Position numbers and translations under genes: made by a program. Source: Aquicoccus sp. G2-2 (GTDB taxonomy: Bacteria; Pseudomonadota; Alphaproteobacteria; Rhodobacterales; Rhodobacteraceae). From it: 64,000 nt of DNA. The notes below the pieces were generated by a model that searched no databases, had not been told where the DNA came from, and saw nothing but the letters and a program-made list of their open reading frames with translations. Below are positions 8,257 through 19,118 of this stretch, piece after piece. The number at the start of each line of letters is the position of its first letter. Within the stretch, counting starts at the first letter, position 1. The stretch covers positions 372,001-436,000 of the forward strand of contig NZ_JAYDCK010000003.1 in the NCBI RefSeq assembly GCF_034555965.1, in the 5' to 3' direction.

Positions 8257-8667
8257 TTATGGGGCATAGAAAGTGGCTGTCGCGGTGGCCACGGGTTTTT
8301 CCGAGGGCGTGGCAATCAGGGTGGCACGGGCAAATATCAGCGCCTTTCCGGCGCGCACGATTTCGGCTTCGCAGCGCACCGCATCACCCACACCGGGGCG
8401 CAGGAAGACGGTATCGAGATTGGTTGTTGCCACTGGTTTGAACTCTCCCATATGGCCAGCGCAGGCGAAAACCATGGCAGTATCGGCCATGGCGGCGAGC
8501 GCCTGACCAGAAAGGATGCCCCCCACACGGGCGAGCTTGTCGGTGATCGGCATGGTGAGCGTGGCCCCCGACGGGCCAATGGCGGCAATGGTGAGATCAA
8601 GCGCGCGCACCCATTCGGCGAAGTTGTCTTCCAGAAAGCGTTGGGCGGTGGCGGGGGTCGGGGTCAT
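8257..8667 (-). CDS. PaaI-family hotdog-fold thioesterase
   Basis: The 136-residue protein has the hotdog-fold pattern VGGILSGQALAAMADTAMVFA (central helix with a conserved glycine-rich entry) and a later TTNLDTVFLRPG strand. These are typical of PaaI/YdiI acyl-CoA thioesterases. The usual HGG of PaaI is replaced by GGILSG, so the active-site residue may differ. It likely hydrolyses an acyl- or aryl-CoA in the cytoplasm. It is divergent from the cytochrome gene at 8896. Confidence 0.82.
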   Translation of the reverse strand: MTPTPATAQRFLEDNFAEWVRALDLTIAAIGPSGATLTMPITDKLARVGGILSGQALAAMADTAMVFACAGHMGEFKPVATTNLDTVFLRPGVGDAVRCEAEIVRAGKALIFARATLIATPSEKPVATATATFYAP

Positions 8668-8895
8668 GCGGTTCGCTCCTTGGTGGGATGTGTCGGGTGT
8701 GTCGGGTGCACTCTGTCATGGTGTGCGAAGACGATCCAGACAGATCACGCTGGCGCGCCGGGCCGGGCAGGTCGCGGCCGCCGGTTTTTGGCGTGGTTTC
8801 GGTGGTGCTTTTGCGGTGGAGCGCCTATCCTGATGCTGTCGCGCGAACAGCCAATCGGATCGGCAATCGGGCCGGGCCTTTTTCAGGAGGGCAGA

Positions 8896-9330
8896 ATGAG
8901 AAAACGACCAATTGCAATGACCAGCCTCGCGGGCGGTGTGGTGGCGCTTACCTTGACGGGATGCATGGCTCAGGACATGCCGGAACCCGCCGAGGGGGCC
9001 GCACTTTATGCGCAGAATTGCGCTATGTGTCACGGCCCGGCGGGGCGCGGCGATGGGGCGCTCGCCGAAGGGATCCGCCGCGATCGCGGACAGGGCCCGG
9101 CCGATCTGACGCAGATCACGCGGCGTCATGGCGAGGTTTTCCCGCGGGCGTTCGTGCTGTCTTATGTCGATGGCTACACGCGCGGGCGTCTCGAGCGGCA
9201 GGATATGCCGGAGTTTGGGCTGCTGCTCGAAGGGCCGACCGTGCCGGTGGATACTGGCGATGGGGTGATGAGCCCGGTGCCGCGCCCGTTGGCGGCTTTG
9301 ATGGTCTATCTTGAAGGCATCCAACAGTAA
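8896..9330 (+). CDS. Lipoprotein c-type cytochrome, single heme
   Basis: The 144-residue protein has a lipoprotein signal (LTLTGC, lipid-modified C23). After an acidic linker it carries a heme motif C42AMCH46 in a GAALYAQNCAMCHGPAGRGDG context, typical of class I cytochrome c. A distal methionine could be that in RQDMPEF. It is anchored in the membrane facing the periplasm and probably acts as an electron carrier or a subunit of a dehydrogenase not encoded here. AGGAGG precedes the ATG at 8896. It stands alone between divergent and downstream gaps. Confidence 0.88.
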   Translation: MRKRPIAMTSLAGGVVALTLTGCMAQDMPEPAEGAALYAQNCAMCHGPAGRGDGALAEGIRRDRGQGPADLTQITRRHGEVFPRAFVLSYVDGYTRGRLERQDMPEFGLLLEGPTVPVDTGDGVMSPVPRPLAALMVYLEGIQQ

Positions 9331-9370
9331 GATGAGACGACGGCTCTGCGGGTGGCGCGCGGTGGGATGT

Positions 9371-9395
9371 GGATATTTATGGCAAAATGAAGCGG
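9371..9395 (+). repeat. Dispersed 25-bp intergenic element, copy 1
   Basis: The segment GGATATTTATGGCAAAATGA plus AGCGG matches 58141-58165 at 24 of 25 positions. Both copies lie in gaps, are AT-rich in a GC-rich genome and read in the same direction. I recall similar short AT-rich motifs downstream of genes in Rhodobacterales, but cannot name a described family. Confidence 0.6.
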
Positions 9396-9535
9396 TGGCG
9401 ACAGCACCTTGGAAATGATCGGGCACTCCACCGGACGCATGGGAATTGCGCTTGGTTTGGAGCGGGGGCTGCGTTACAGGGTTTTGCGTGTTGATCATCT
9501 AATCACGCGGTCGGAAAACCAAGGGGGGCGACGCC

Positions 9536-11378
<1,843 letters not shown>

Positions 11379-11447
11379 GCCGGGCGGGGTTTTCAATCGT
11401 GCGGGGGCTTGATAATCCGGTAAGCCCAAGGTGAAGGCGGAGCGGAC

Positions 11448-12062
11448 ATGCGGTTTTGCGTAGCGATTGACGGACCGGCGGCAGCGGGCAAGGGCACGGT
11501 GGCGCGCGCCGTTGCGGCGCAATTTGGCTTTGGCCATCTTGATACCGGGCTGCTTTACCGGGCGGTGGGTGCCAAGGTGCTGGCCGGTGTTGATCCGATT
11601 GAGGCGGCCAAGGCGTTAATTGCCGAAGATCTTGAGGGCGATCTGCGCAGTCAGGCCGTGGCACAAGCGGCAAGTCAGGTTGCGGTTATCCCTGACGTGC
11701 GCGCGGCGCTGCTCGATTTTCAGCGTGCCTTTGCGGCGCGGGGCGGCGGGGCTGTGCTTGACGGGCGTGACATTGGCACGGTGATCTGCCCGGAGGCGGA
11801 GGTGAAGCTTTTCGTCACCGCCAGCGCGGAAGTGCGCGCCGAACGGCGTTATCTTGAGTTGATCGACAAGGACGTTGAGACCAGCCGGGCGGCGGTGTTG
11901 CGCGATGTGCTTGAGCGTGATGCCCGCGACAGTGACCGCGCCCATGCGCCGCTTAGACCGGCGGAGGATGCGGTGCTGCTCGACACGTCGCGGATGAGCA
12001 TTGATGAAGCGGTGGCGGCGGCGATTGCGGTGATTGCGGATAAACGGGACACGATGACATGA
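11448..12062 (+). CDS. cmk: Cytidylate kinase
   Basis: This 204-residue kinase phosphorylates CMP/dCMP. It begins with the P-loop [10 protein letters not shown] (9-18), followed by DTGLLYRAV (substrate binding), DGRDIGTVI and a LID-type RxxxR region with [15 protein letters not shown]. Length is slightly short for the family but all motifs are present. GGCGGAGCGG precedes the ATG. Its stop overlaps the start of the next gene (ATGA at 12059-12062). In many relatives rpsA follows directly; here 7 kb of other genes intervene. Confidence 0.95.
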   Translation: MRFCVAIDGPAAAGKGTVARAVAAQFGFGHLDTGLLYRAVGAKVLAGVDPIEAAKALIAEDLEGDLRSQAVAQAASQVAVIPDVRAALLDFQRAFAARGGGAVLDGRDIGTVICPEAEVKLFVTASAEVRAERRYLELIDKDVETSRAAVLRDVLERDARDSDRAHAPLRPAEDAVLLDTSRMSIDEAVAAAIAVIADKRDTMT

Positions 12063-13057
12063 AGATGCGACGACTGGGGCAAAATGGACCGGAGATTGCG
12101 CCGGTGGGTTACGGCGCGATGAGCTTTTCCGATTTCTACGGGCCGACGACCGAAGCGGCATCGCACGCCATACTCGATATGCTGCGCGAAGACGGCATCA
12201 ACCATATCGACACATCGAACATCTATGGCATGGGGCGCTCGGAGGAATGGATCGGCAGTTATTTTGCGCGCAATCCGGGGGCGAAATTCGATTTCGTGAT
12301 CGCCACCAAGGCCGGGATTACCCGTGACGGAGACAACAAGCGGATCTTTCGCAATGACCGCGCCCATCTGGAGGCCGAGCTTGACAAAAGCCTGACGCGC
12401 ATGGGGATTGAGCGGGTCGACCTTTTCTATGTTCACCGGCGCGACCCGGATATGCCCATCGAAGAGGTGACCGAAGGGCTGGTGGAGATCATGCAGACCG
12501 GCAAGATCGGCGGGTTTGGGTTTTCCGAGATCGCCCCGTCGAGCCTGCGCCGCGCGCATGCGGTGCATCCGGTGGCAGCGGTGCAGTCGGAATACAGCTT
12601 GCAGACCCGCAGCCCTGAGCTTGGGCTGGTGCAGACCTGCGCGGAACTGGGCACGGCGCTGGTGGCGTTTTCGCCGGTGGGGCGGTCCTTGCTGACCGAT
12701 CATCCGCTATCGCGCGAGGCCCTTGCAGACTTGCCGTTTCTGACCGGAAATGCGCGGTTTCAAGAGCCGAATCTGAGCTACAATCTTGCCGCGACCGATG
12801 GTTTTCGGGCATTGGCGGCAGAGATGGGCGAACCGGCGGCGGCGCTGGCGAATGCGTGGCTGTTGGCGCAGGGCGAGCACGTAATCCCGATTCCCGGCAC
12901 ACGGTCGCTCAGCCATCTGCGCGAATGTTTGCGCGGCGCGGAAATGGCGCTGAGTGAAGCCGATCTTGAGCGGATCGAAGCGGTGTTACCGGTGGGCTGG
13001 TGCCATGGCGACCGATATAACGCGGGTCAATGGGTCGGGCCGGAGCGCTATTGCTGA
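12059..13057 (+). CDS. Aldo/keto reductase
   Basis: The 332-residue protein shows the AKR tetrad: D in HIDTSN, Y in IYGMGRSE, K in ATKAG, H in FYVHRRD. NADPH-binding features such as [10 protein letters not shown] lie near the C-terminus. It resembles the AKR11/AKR13-type reductases (LGxxGPxxxxxGYGAMS at the N-terminus). It reduces an unidentified aldehyde or ketone in the cytoplasm. It overlaps cmk by four bases, so it is translationally coupled to it, and is the first gene of the accessory block. Confidence 0.88.
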   Translation: MKMRRLGQNGPEIAPVGYGAMSFSDFYGPTTEAASHAILDMLREDGINHIDTSNIYGMGRSEEWIGSYFARNPGAKFDFVIATKAGITRDGDNKRIFRNDRAHLEAELDKSLTRMGIERVDLFYVHRRDPDMPIEEVTEGLVEIMQTGKIGGFGFSEIAPSSLRRAHAVHPVAAVQSEYSLQTRSPELGLVQTCAELGTALVAFSPVGRSLLTDHPLSREALADLPFLTGNARFQEPNLSYNLAATDGFRALAAEMGEPAAALANAWLLAQGEHVIPIPGTRSLSHLRECLRGAEMALSEADLERIEAVLPVGWCHGDRYNAGQWVGPERYC

Positions 13058-13087
13058 GGCTCTGACCGGCTTGGCGCAATCCCCGGA

Positions 13088-14650
13088 CTATCCCGCCGCC
13101 ACACGGGCGCGCAGCACCCGGCGCAGGATCTTGCCGGAGGTGGCTTTGGGGATTTCTTCGATGATTTCGAGCGCGCGCACCTGTTTGTAGGAGGAAAGCG
13201 CACCTTCAAGATGCGCTTGCAACTCGTCTAGCGTAGGCGCGGGGCTACCGGGCGCGGCGACGACGAAGGCCATCGGAATTTCCCCGGCCTCGGCATCTGT
13301 CACGCCAATCACGCCGACATCGGCCACTTTCGGGTGGGTGATAAGCGCCGCTTCAAGCTCTGCCGGGGCGACCTGAAAGCCTTTGTACTTGATCAATTCC
13401 TTGAGCCGGTCGGTGACATACAAAAAGCCATCCGCATCGAAATGCACGATATCCCCGGTGTGCAACCAGCCATCCGCATCAAGCGTGGCCGCCGTGGCTT
13501 CGGGCGCGTTCCAGTAGCCCTTCATCACTTGCGGGCCGCGCACCCAAAGTTCTCCGCTTTCTCCGGCGGGCGCGTCAGCGCCGGTTTCGGGATCGACGAC
13601 GCGGCTTTCGGTATTGGCGATGGTCAGCCCCGAGGCACCGGGGCGGGCGCTGTCCTTGTCGCAGGTGTGCGACACCGGGCTTAGCTCTGTCATGCCGAAA
13701 CCTTGGGTCGAGATGCAGGAAAGCCGCGCCGCGACGGTATCGGTGACATCGCCGCCAAGCGGGGCAGCACCGGAATTGACCTGCTCAACGCAGGAAAGGT
13801 CGTATTGATCGACCAGCGGATGCTTGGCCAGCGCGATCATCACCGGCGGAACGACGAACATCCGCCGTGTGCGGTGCTCGCTTGATAACCGGAGAAACAT
13901 GTCCAGATCAAAGCGCGGCATGGTGACAAGTGCGCCGCCCGCCGCAAGCGCGATATTCATCAGCACTTCCAGCCCGTAGATATGAAAGAACGGCAGGAAG
14001 GCCACCGTGGTTTCCCCCGGTTTGGGGCGGGAGGCGGCAAGCGTCTGATCGACGTTGGAGGCTAGGTTCCAATGGGTCAGCATCACCCCTTTGGGCAGCC
14101 CGGTGGTGCCCGAGGAATAGGGCAGGGCGAGCGTGTGGTTGCGGATATCAACCGGGGTTTGCTTGGCCTGTGGCGCGCCCATCAAGGCATTGAGCGAGAG
14201 CACGCCGGGAGCATCGCCGATTACGGCAATTTCATTGACTTGCGTGCCCTCTGCTGCGGCGCGGGCTGTGTCGAGAAATTGCGGAATGGTAATCAGCAGC
14301 GTGGCCCCGGAATCGCTAAGCTGATGGTTTACTTCATGTGCCGTGTAGGTCGGGTTGATCAGGGTGACAGTGCCGCCCGCCCAAGCGATACCGTGGAAGG
14401 CAATGGCATATTCCGGCAGGTTGGGGGCCATCAGCGCAATCATCGCCCCAGCGCCGGTGCCGCGCGCATTCAGCCCGCCAGCCAGTGCTTTCACCGCGTG
14501 GATGAATTGCGTCACACTCACCGTGCGCCCTGTCGGCCCGTCAATCAGCAGGGCGCGGTCGGGATCGTCGCCCAGCCCTTCGAAAACCCGGTTGGTGATG
14601 GAAACCTCGCGCAGATCGACGTCTGGATAGGGGCTTTTGATGATGTTCAT
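13088..14650 (-). CDS. 4-coumarate-CoA-ligase-like AMP-forming acyl-CoA ligase, copy 1
   Basis: The 520-residue enzyme belongs to the ANL superfamily: P-loop YSSGTTGLPKG near 180, GYGMTE-equivalent GFGMTELSP, the WLHTGD motif and the C-terminal PKATSGKILRR with the catalytic lysine. It resembles plant-type 4-coumarate:CoA ligases. The start at 14650 has GGAGG 9 bp upstream. It is a tandem paralogue of the gene at 14792, very similar throughout. No hydratase or aldehyde dehydrogenase for hydroxycinnamates is nearby, so the substrate remains open. Confidence 0.88.
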   Translation of the reverse strand: MNIIKSPYPDVDLREVSITNRVFEGLGDDPDRALLIDGPTGRTVSVTQFIHAVKALAGGLNARGTGAGAMIALMAPNLPEYAIAFHGIAWAGGTVTLINPTYTAHEVNHQLSDSGATLLITIPQFLDTARAAAEGTQVNEIAVIGDAPGVLSLNALMGAPQAKQTPVDIRNHTLALPYSSGTTGLPKGVMLTHWNLASNVDQTLAASRPKPGETTVAFLPFFHIYGLEVLMNIALAAGGALVTMPRFDLDMFLRLSSEHRTRRMFVVPPVMIALAKHPLVDQYDLSCVEQVNSGAAPLGGDVTDTVAARLSCISTQGFGMTELSPVSHTCDKDSARPGASGLTIANTESRVVDPETGADAPAGESGELWVRGPQVMKGYWNAPEATAATLDADGWLHTGDIVHFDADGFLYVTDRLKELIKYKGFQVAPAELEAALITHPKVADVGVIGVTDAEAGEIPMAFVVAAPGSPAPTLDELQAHLEGALSSYKQVRALEIIEEIPKATSGKILRRVLRARVAAG

Positions 14651-14791
14651 ATTGGTCGTCCTCCCGGCGGTGACGCTAGGGCCGGGGCAGGGGGCGTGCC
14701 AAGCAAAACGTGCCGTCAATTGGCATCTGCGGCATGCCTTGCACGCCGTGGCGGGCAGTTGCGGGCAGGCGCGAGCGCCGCCCGCGCGTGC

Positions 14792-16348
14792 TCAGGCACC
14801 GATGCGGTCGCGCAGGAACCGGCGCAGAATTTTGCCGGAGGCGGATTTTGGAATCTCGTCGATGACCTCCAGCGCGCGCACTTGTTTGTAATGCGCCAAC
14901 CTGTCCTTGAGAAACGTGCCGATTTCGTTGAGCGTTGGCGCGGTCTTGCCCGGTGCCGCCACGACGAAAGCCATTGGTAATTCGCCCGCTTCGTCATCGG
15001 GTTTGCCGATAACGGCGGCATCGGAAATGTCGGGGTGGGAAAGCAATGCGGCTTCAAGCTCGGCCGGAGCGACCTGAAAGCCCTTGTATTTGATAAGTTC
15101 TTTCAGCCGATCAGTGATGAAAAGATAACCGTCTTCATCGAAATGGCCAATATCGCCAGTGCGTAGCCAGCCATCATCGGTAATCGTTTCGGCGGTGGCC
15201 TTGGCGTTGTTGAGATAACCCTTCATCACCTGCGGGCCGCGCACCCACAGCTCGCCATCCTCGCCCAGCGGTAGATCGTTCAGCGTTTCAGGATCGACAA
15301 TGCGGCTTTCGGTGTTGGAGATGTTCACACCGGAGGCACCGGGTTTACCCTTGCCGAAGGGTGACACGTGGGAGACCGGCGAAAGTTCTGTCATGCCGTA
15401 GCCTTGGGTGGCGTTTGTGCCCAACCGTTTGCCCATCGCCTCGGCCACGTCAGCCCCAAGCGGCGCGGCGGCGGAATTGACTTGTTCAACACAGGAAAGA
15501 TCGTAGCTGCCGACCAGTGGGTGCTTTGCCAGCGCCAGCGCCACCGGCGGCACGATCCAAAGGCGCGGTGTTTGGTATTCGGCAATCAGCTTGAGATACA
15601 TCTCAAGATCGAAACGCGGCATCGTCACCAGCCCGCCACCGGCGGCAAGATAGATATTCATCAGCACTTCCAGCCCGTAGATATGGAAGAACGGCAGGAA
15701 GGCGACGGTCATTTCCTGTTCGTTCACATCCGCAGGCACCAGTGATTGATCGACATTGACCACGAGATTCAGGTGGGTCAGCATCACGCCCTTGGGCAAC
15801 CCGGTTGTGCCCGAGGAATACGGCAGCACGACAACATGTTCGGCCACATCCACGGGGGCTTGTTCGGCCATCGGCGGGGCCATCAGATCGGTGAGCGGGA
15901 TCATCCCTTCGGGGGCGTCACCAATGATGACGATGTCGTTGACGCCGGTGCCCTTGATCGCCTCTTTTGCCGTGTCCGCGAACAGGGCGATGGTGACAAG
16001 CACATCGGCCCCGGCATCGTTGAGCTGATGATTGATCTCATGCGCGGTATAGGTCGGGTTGATCGTTGTTACCGTGCCACCGGCCCAGGCGGCACCGTGA
16101 AAGACTACGCAATATTCGGGGATATTGGGGGCCATAAGCGCCACCACCTTGCCAGCCCCCCAGCCACGCGCCTCAAGCCCGCCCGCCAGCGATTTCACCC
16201 CGCCGATGAACTGCGCCCCGGTAAGCGTGCGCCCGGTGGGGCCGTCGATCAGGATGGTCATGTCGGGATCAATACCCGCAAACACCCGCTGGGTGATGGT
16301 TTGATCGCTGAGCGCGACATCCGGAAACGTGCTTTTGATGATGGCCAT
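14792..16348 (-). CDS. 4-coumarate-CoA-ligase-like AMP-forming acyl-CoA ligase, copy 2
   Basis: This 518-residue paralogue of the neighbouring ligase has the same landmarks: YSSGTTGLPKG, GYGMTELSP, WLRTGD and PKSASGKILRR. By eye the two proteins agree at well over half their positions, including MNI/MAIIKSxxPDV at the N-terminus, so they arose by tandem duplication. Differences concentrate in the region between the P-loop and GxGMTE motifs that shapes the acyl pocket. GGAGG lies 7 bp before the ATG at 16348. It may transcribe first and read into copy 1, 141 bp downstream. Confidence 0.88.
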   Translation of the reverse strand: MAIIKSTFPDVALSDQTITQRVFAGIDPDMTILIDGPTGRTLTGAQFIGGVKSLAGGLEARGWGAGKVVALMAPNIPEYCVVFHGAAWAGGTVTTINPTYTAHEINHQLNDAGADVLVTIALFADTAKEAIKGTGVNDIVIIGDAPEGMIPLTDLMAPPMAEQAPVDVAEHVVVLPYSSGTTGLPKGVMLTHLNLVVNVDQSLVPADVNEQEMTVAFLPFFHIYGLEVLMNIYLAAGGGLVTMPRFDLEMYLKLIAEYQTPRLWIVPPVALALAKHPLVGSYDLSCVEQVNSAAAPLGADVAEAMGKRLGTNATQGYGMTELSPVSHVSPFGKGKPGASGVNISNTESRIVDPETLNDLPLGEDGELWVRGPQVMKGYLNNAKATAETITDDGWLRTGDIGHFDEDGYLFITDRLKELIKYKGFQVAPAELEAALLSHPDISDAAVIGKPDDEAGELPMAFVVAAPGKTAPTLNEIGTFLKDRLAHYKQVRALEVIDEIPKSASGKILRRFLRDRIGA

Positions 16349-16414
16349 GTAAATTCCTCCCTCGGCACAGGTTACACGGCCTAAGTCCTTTGCCAATCAT
16401 TTTTGGCCGTGATT

Positions 16415-17299
16415 TCATATATTTGTGTCTGACTTTTCCTCAGTCGCAGACATTTGGCGCTCGTGATCTTCCTGATCGGCTTCGATCTGTTCGAGTTTGC
16501 GGTCGCGGCTGACGCGCCAACTCCCCATGACGATCTCGTTGGTCAGGATGATGCCCATGATGATGAATTGCGCCGTATTGGGCCAGACACGGATGCCATA
16601 GAGCTTTGCGGAGGCAGCTGTGAGAAAGGCGATCAACGTGCCAATCATCATCAGCCCGATGCGCTCAATCTGGGGCCGCCAGACCCAATAGTCGAGCGCC
16701 ACTTCGCGGCGGCGTTGGATGAAGGGGGCGTGGAGGTCCGAGGGGTGTGGATTATAACGCTTGTCGAGAAAATGCCGCAGAAGGTTGCGCCGCAGGATGT
16801 TGTTGCCCAGCGCATCCTGCACACTCAGCAACAGCATTATGACGCAGAAAAGCTCTACATGATCCACTGTCAGGGCAAGGCCAAAAAAGGCGAAAGTCAG
16901 CCCAACCGAAACCAGCGGGATGAACCGTTGACCCAGCGTTCTTTCCCAATCGTGTGGCGGGTTGATGCGTGAATAAAGTGTGACAAGGATCGTCATCTCC
17001 GATTTAACCGCCGTCCGGTAGAGGAAGAACCAGAGCAGAATAAAGAGCGAAAAAACCAATTCGGCCCATTTCTCGCTCAGAAACACGGGCACGACCGCCC
17101 AGAAGCCTTCGTCGAGAAACCGTTCTGCCGATACGCCGGAGGGGCCGAAATATGTGGAGACTTCGAGTTTCCTTTGAAAGATGAAGCTGAAAAGCCCCAG
17201 TGCAATGATGCCTTCTGAAACGCTCATGTAGAAACGCAGGTTTTCCTCAACGGACGTTTCCTTGGTTTGTTTGCCGAGGTTTCGAAAAATATTGAACAT
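16415..17299 (-). CDS. Integral membrane protein, unknown
   Basis: The 294-residue protein has about six hydrophobic segments (near 28-42, 78-98, 130-150, 152-170, 215-235, 240-258) and a charged C-terminal tail rich in E, D and K. I recognise no family. It starts 6 bp after the stop of the lipoprotein hydrolase gene and is surely co-transcribed with it. Several positions use TTT, AAT and other AT-richer codons more than its neighbours do, which would fit acquisition, but I have not counted codons. Confidence 0.7.
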   Translation of the reverse strand: MFNIFRNLGKQTKETSVEENLRFYMSVSEGIIALGLFSFIFQRKLEVSTYFGPSGVSAERFLDEGFWAVVPVFLSEKWAELVFSLFILLWFFLYRTAVKSEMTILVTLYSRINPPHDWERTLGQRFIPLVSVGLTFAFFGLALTVDHVELFCVIMLLLSVQDALGNNILRRNLLRHFLDKRYNPHPSDLHAPFIQRRREVALDYWVWRPQIERIGLMMIGTLIAFLTAASAKLYGIRVWPNTAQFIIMGIILTNEIVMGSWRVSRDRKLEQIEADQEDHERQMSATEEKSDTNI

Positions 17300-17305
17300 T
17301 GCAAT

Positions 17306-18220
17306 TCAGTCCCGGTTGTTTGCTTCGACGATACGCAAGACATCTTCAAATAGCCGGTCGCGTGTCAGAAACAGCAGATGACCGTCGCCGGGGTAACCCC
17401 AGATTCTAGCCGATCCGATCGACGCGCGCAGACGGCGTGTCTGGTGTTGTGAAAACACCGGATCGTTGAGACCGATGAAATACGCCACTTCGACGCCGCG
17501 CAGCGCCTCGGCAGAAGGCGGGTGCCAGCGCCGCAGCGAACGGGAATGAGCGCGGATCAAGCGGGCGTCCGGCACGACGATATTCGGGCCATGGGCCGCG
17601 AATAATGCCTCGATGCTCGGGGTTTTCGTTGGATCGCTGCGAGCGGCGCGGCCAAACAACAGCGTTTTCCAGTAGTCGCGCCAGACCGTGGTGCGGTTCA
17701 AGGTTCTGGTGCGGCGGGCCGAATCGAGCAGGTCGGAGCCGCCGCGCAACGCGGTCTCCAGTCCCCCACCATACGGCACCGCGGGCGAGATCGCAGCGAT
17801 CTGAACTCGGCTTTTTTCGGGAATTCGCGCCGCCGCCTCCAGTGCGATGGCCGCGCCAGTGGAATAGCCCACCAGCAGGACCGGTTTCTTCGGGTAACGG
17901 GCTAAAAAGGCGGCGATCCTAGCAGCAGCAGCATCAATCTTCAGATCATGATCGAGCGGCATACCATCGAGGCCGGGCAGACGATAGAATGCCAACCCAT
18001 AGCCGCTCGCGCGCCAAGCAGGGCGGGCAGATTGGAAAATATCCACCGACGACAGCGCGCCAGGAATGAACATAGCAATCTTGTCTGCTGAGGCGATTTC
18101 GGCGCGATCACGCAGGATCGGATCAGACACATCGTCCGGCGCGGATGTCGACGCCGGGGGTGGTCCGGCACAGCCCGCCAGAGCCAGCAGCAGCGATAGC
18201 GTGGTTATCAGCCGTCTCAA
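17306..18220 (-). CDS. Lipoprotein alpha/beta hydrolase
   Basis: The 304-residue protein has a lipobox (LLALAGC, C17) and a classical alpha/beta hydrolase core: nucleophile elbow GYSTG, an acid in GLNDPVFS and the histidine in DGHLLF. So a serine esterase or lipase/acyl hydrolase anchored to the membrane facing the periplasm is likely. The annotated virJ or serine aminopeptidase families look broadly similar, but I cannot choose between them. It heads a two-gene unit with the membrane protein at 16415. Confidence 0.78.
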   Translation of the reverse strand: MRRLITTLSLLLALAGCAGPPPASTSAPDDVSDPILRDRAEIASADKIAMFIPGALSSVDIFQSARPAWRASGYGLAFYRLPGLDGMPLDHDLKIDAAAARIAAFLARYPKKPVLLVGYSTGAAIALEAAARIPEKSRVQIAAISPAVPYGGGLETALRGGSDLLDSARRTRTLNRTTVWRDYWKTLLFGRAARSDPTKTPSIEALFAAHGPNIVVPDARLIRAHSRSLRRWHPPSAEALRGVEVAYFIGLNDPVFSQHQTRRLRASIGSARIWGYPGDGHLLFLTRDRLFEDVLRIVEANNRD

Positions 18221-18409
18221 GAGCCCCGTCCCTCAGTTACTGCACCTGACCCGCCGTTGTGGTCTGCGGCAATGCCCGTTGAGGAATTATTGCCGGGAAA
18301 GCCCACGTGGCGCAACTCCGGCGTTGAAAGCCCGCACTGCCTAGCCTACACGTGCCCTACGGCAACAAGGTGGCCAACGCCGCAGTCCGAAAAGATAGCG
18401 GACGCCAAC

Positions 18410-18902
18410 ATGAATGCGTAACTTTTTCGCCTGATCAATCAATTTGCGGACCAATCGCCTTTGCGCGATCAGGTGATCTTGCATCTAGCGTCGAATGAGC
18501 TTCTCAATTCGGTTGTGCCAGTTCTGATTGTCTGGTGGCTCTGGTTCCTGCCCGGCCGCGATCAGAAAAGTCGGCGAATCCGCCTGACCTCGACAGTCGC
18601 GGCCAGCCTTTGCGCTGGTGCAGGTGCTGGTCGTGGGGGCGCTCATGCGGGTGTTTCTGGGCCTGCACTGGCCTGCGGACGTGTTGTCCGGCGCGCTGAT
18701 CGGGATTATCGCGGTGATGATAAGCCATCGACTGTTGGTGCCGCGCATGACGGCGGCCTATGCGAGCGGGGTCATTCCGTTTTGGCAGCACAAGCCGCAT
18801 TGGTTTTATGTGATCGCTTTTTTCGTCTGTTATCAGATCAGCAGCCTCTTTACCGCATTGCGCTGGTTCGGCGAAGCGGCGAAAACCGCGCTTGGGCTTT
18901 GA
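18410..18902 (+). pseudogene. PAP2-family phosphatase remnant
   Basis: An ATG at 18410 is followed by a TAA three codons later. The reading frame then gives LFRLINQFADQSPLRDQ and a WWLWFLP membrane segment. After about 18600 the homologous C-terminal part (FALVQVLVVGALMRVFLGLHWPADVLSGALIG) continues in another frame to 18902. The central part with the SFPSDHA catalytic motif of PAP2 proteins is missing. A premature stop, an internal deletion and a frame change together mark a decayed gene, not a sequencing slip. It sits at the right edge of the accessory block, just before rpsA. Confidence 0.75.
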
Positions 18903-18956
18903 TGGCGCGCATCTCCACTTGAACCTTTGCGCGCGCGCGTGTATGGAGCCCCCGTC

Positions 18957-19018
18957 AAGAGGGCAGGAAACGCTGCAGAGCACCAAGGGTGAGCAGGGTC
19001 GGGAAAACCGGCCCTCTT
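18957..19018 (+). promoter_or_regulatory. Structured leader upstream of rpsA with terminator-like hairpin
   Basis: A hairpin AGGGTCGG-GAAAA-CCGGCCCT (18995-19015, one G-U pair) is followed by a T-rich stretch (19016-19030). Its 3' arm can pair instead with an upstream segment: AAGAGGGC (18957-18964) is complementary to GCCCTCTT (19011-19018). A small GCAG/CTGC stem (18963-18976) lies between. It ends 100 bp before the rpsA start and could be a terminator for the upstream remnant or a control element for S1. Confidence 0.5.
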
Positions 19019-19118
19019 TGTTTTGGTTTTGCGCCCCCGTCTGACCAATGAAACCCCAAGACCGGCGGAGACAACCGCACGGCCCGAAAAATGACTTGAA
19101 AAAGGAACTGAACGCCAC

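Noticed and set aside
8077-8895. Long open frame running into the cytochrome gene
   Set aside because: It covers the thioesterase gene on the opposite strand and shows no family motif; the lipoprotein signal and AGGAGG set the start at 8896.
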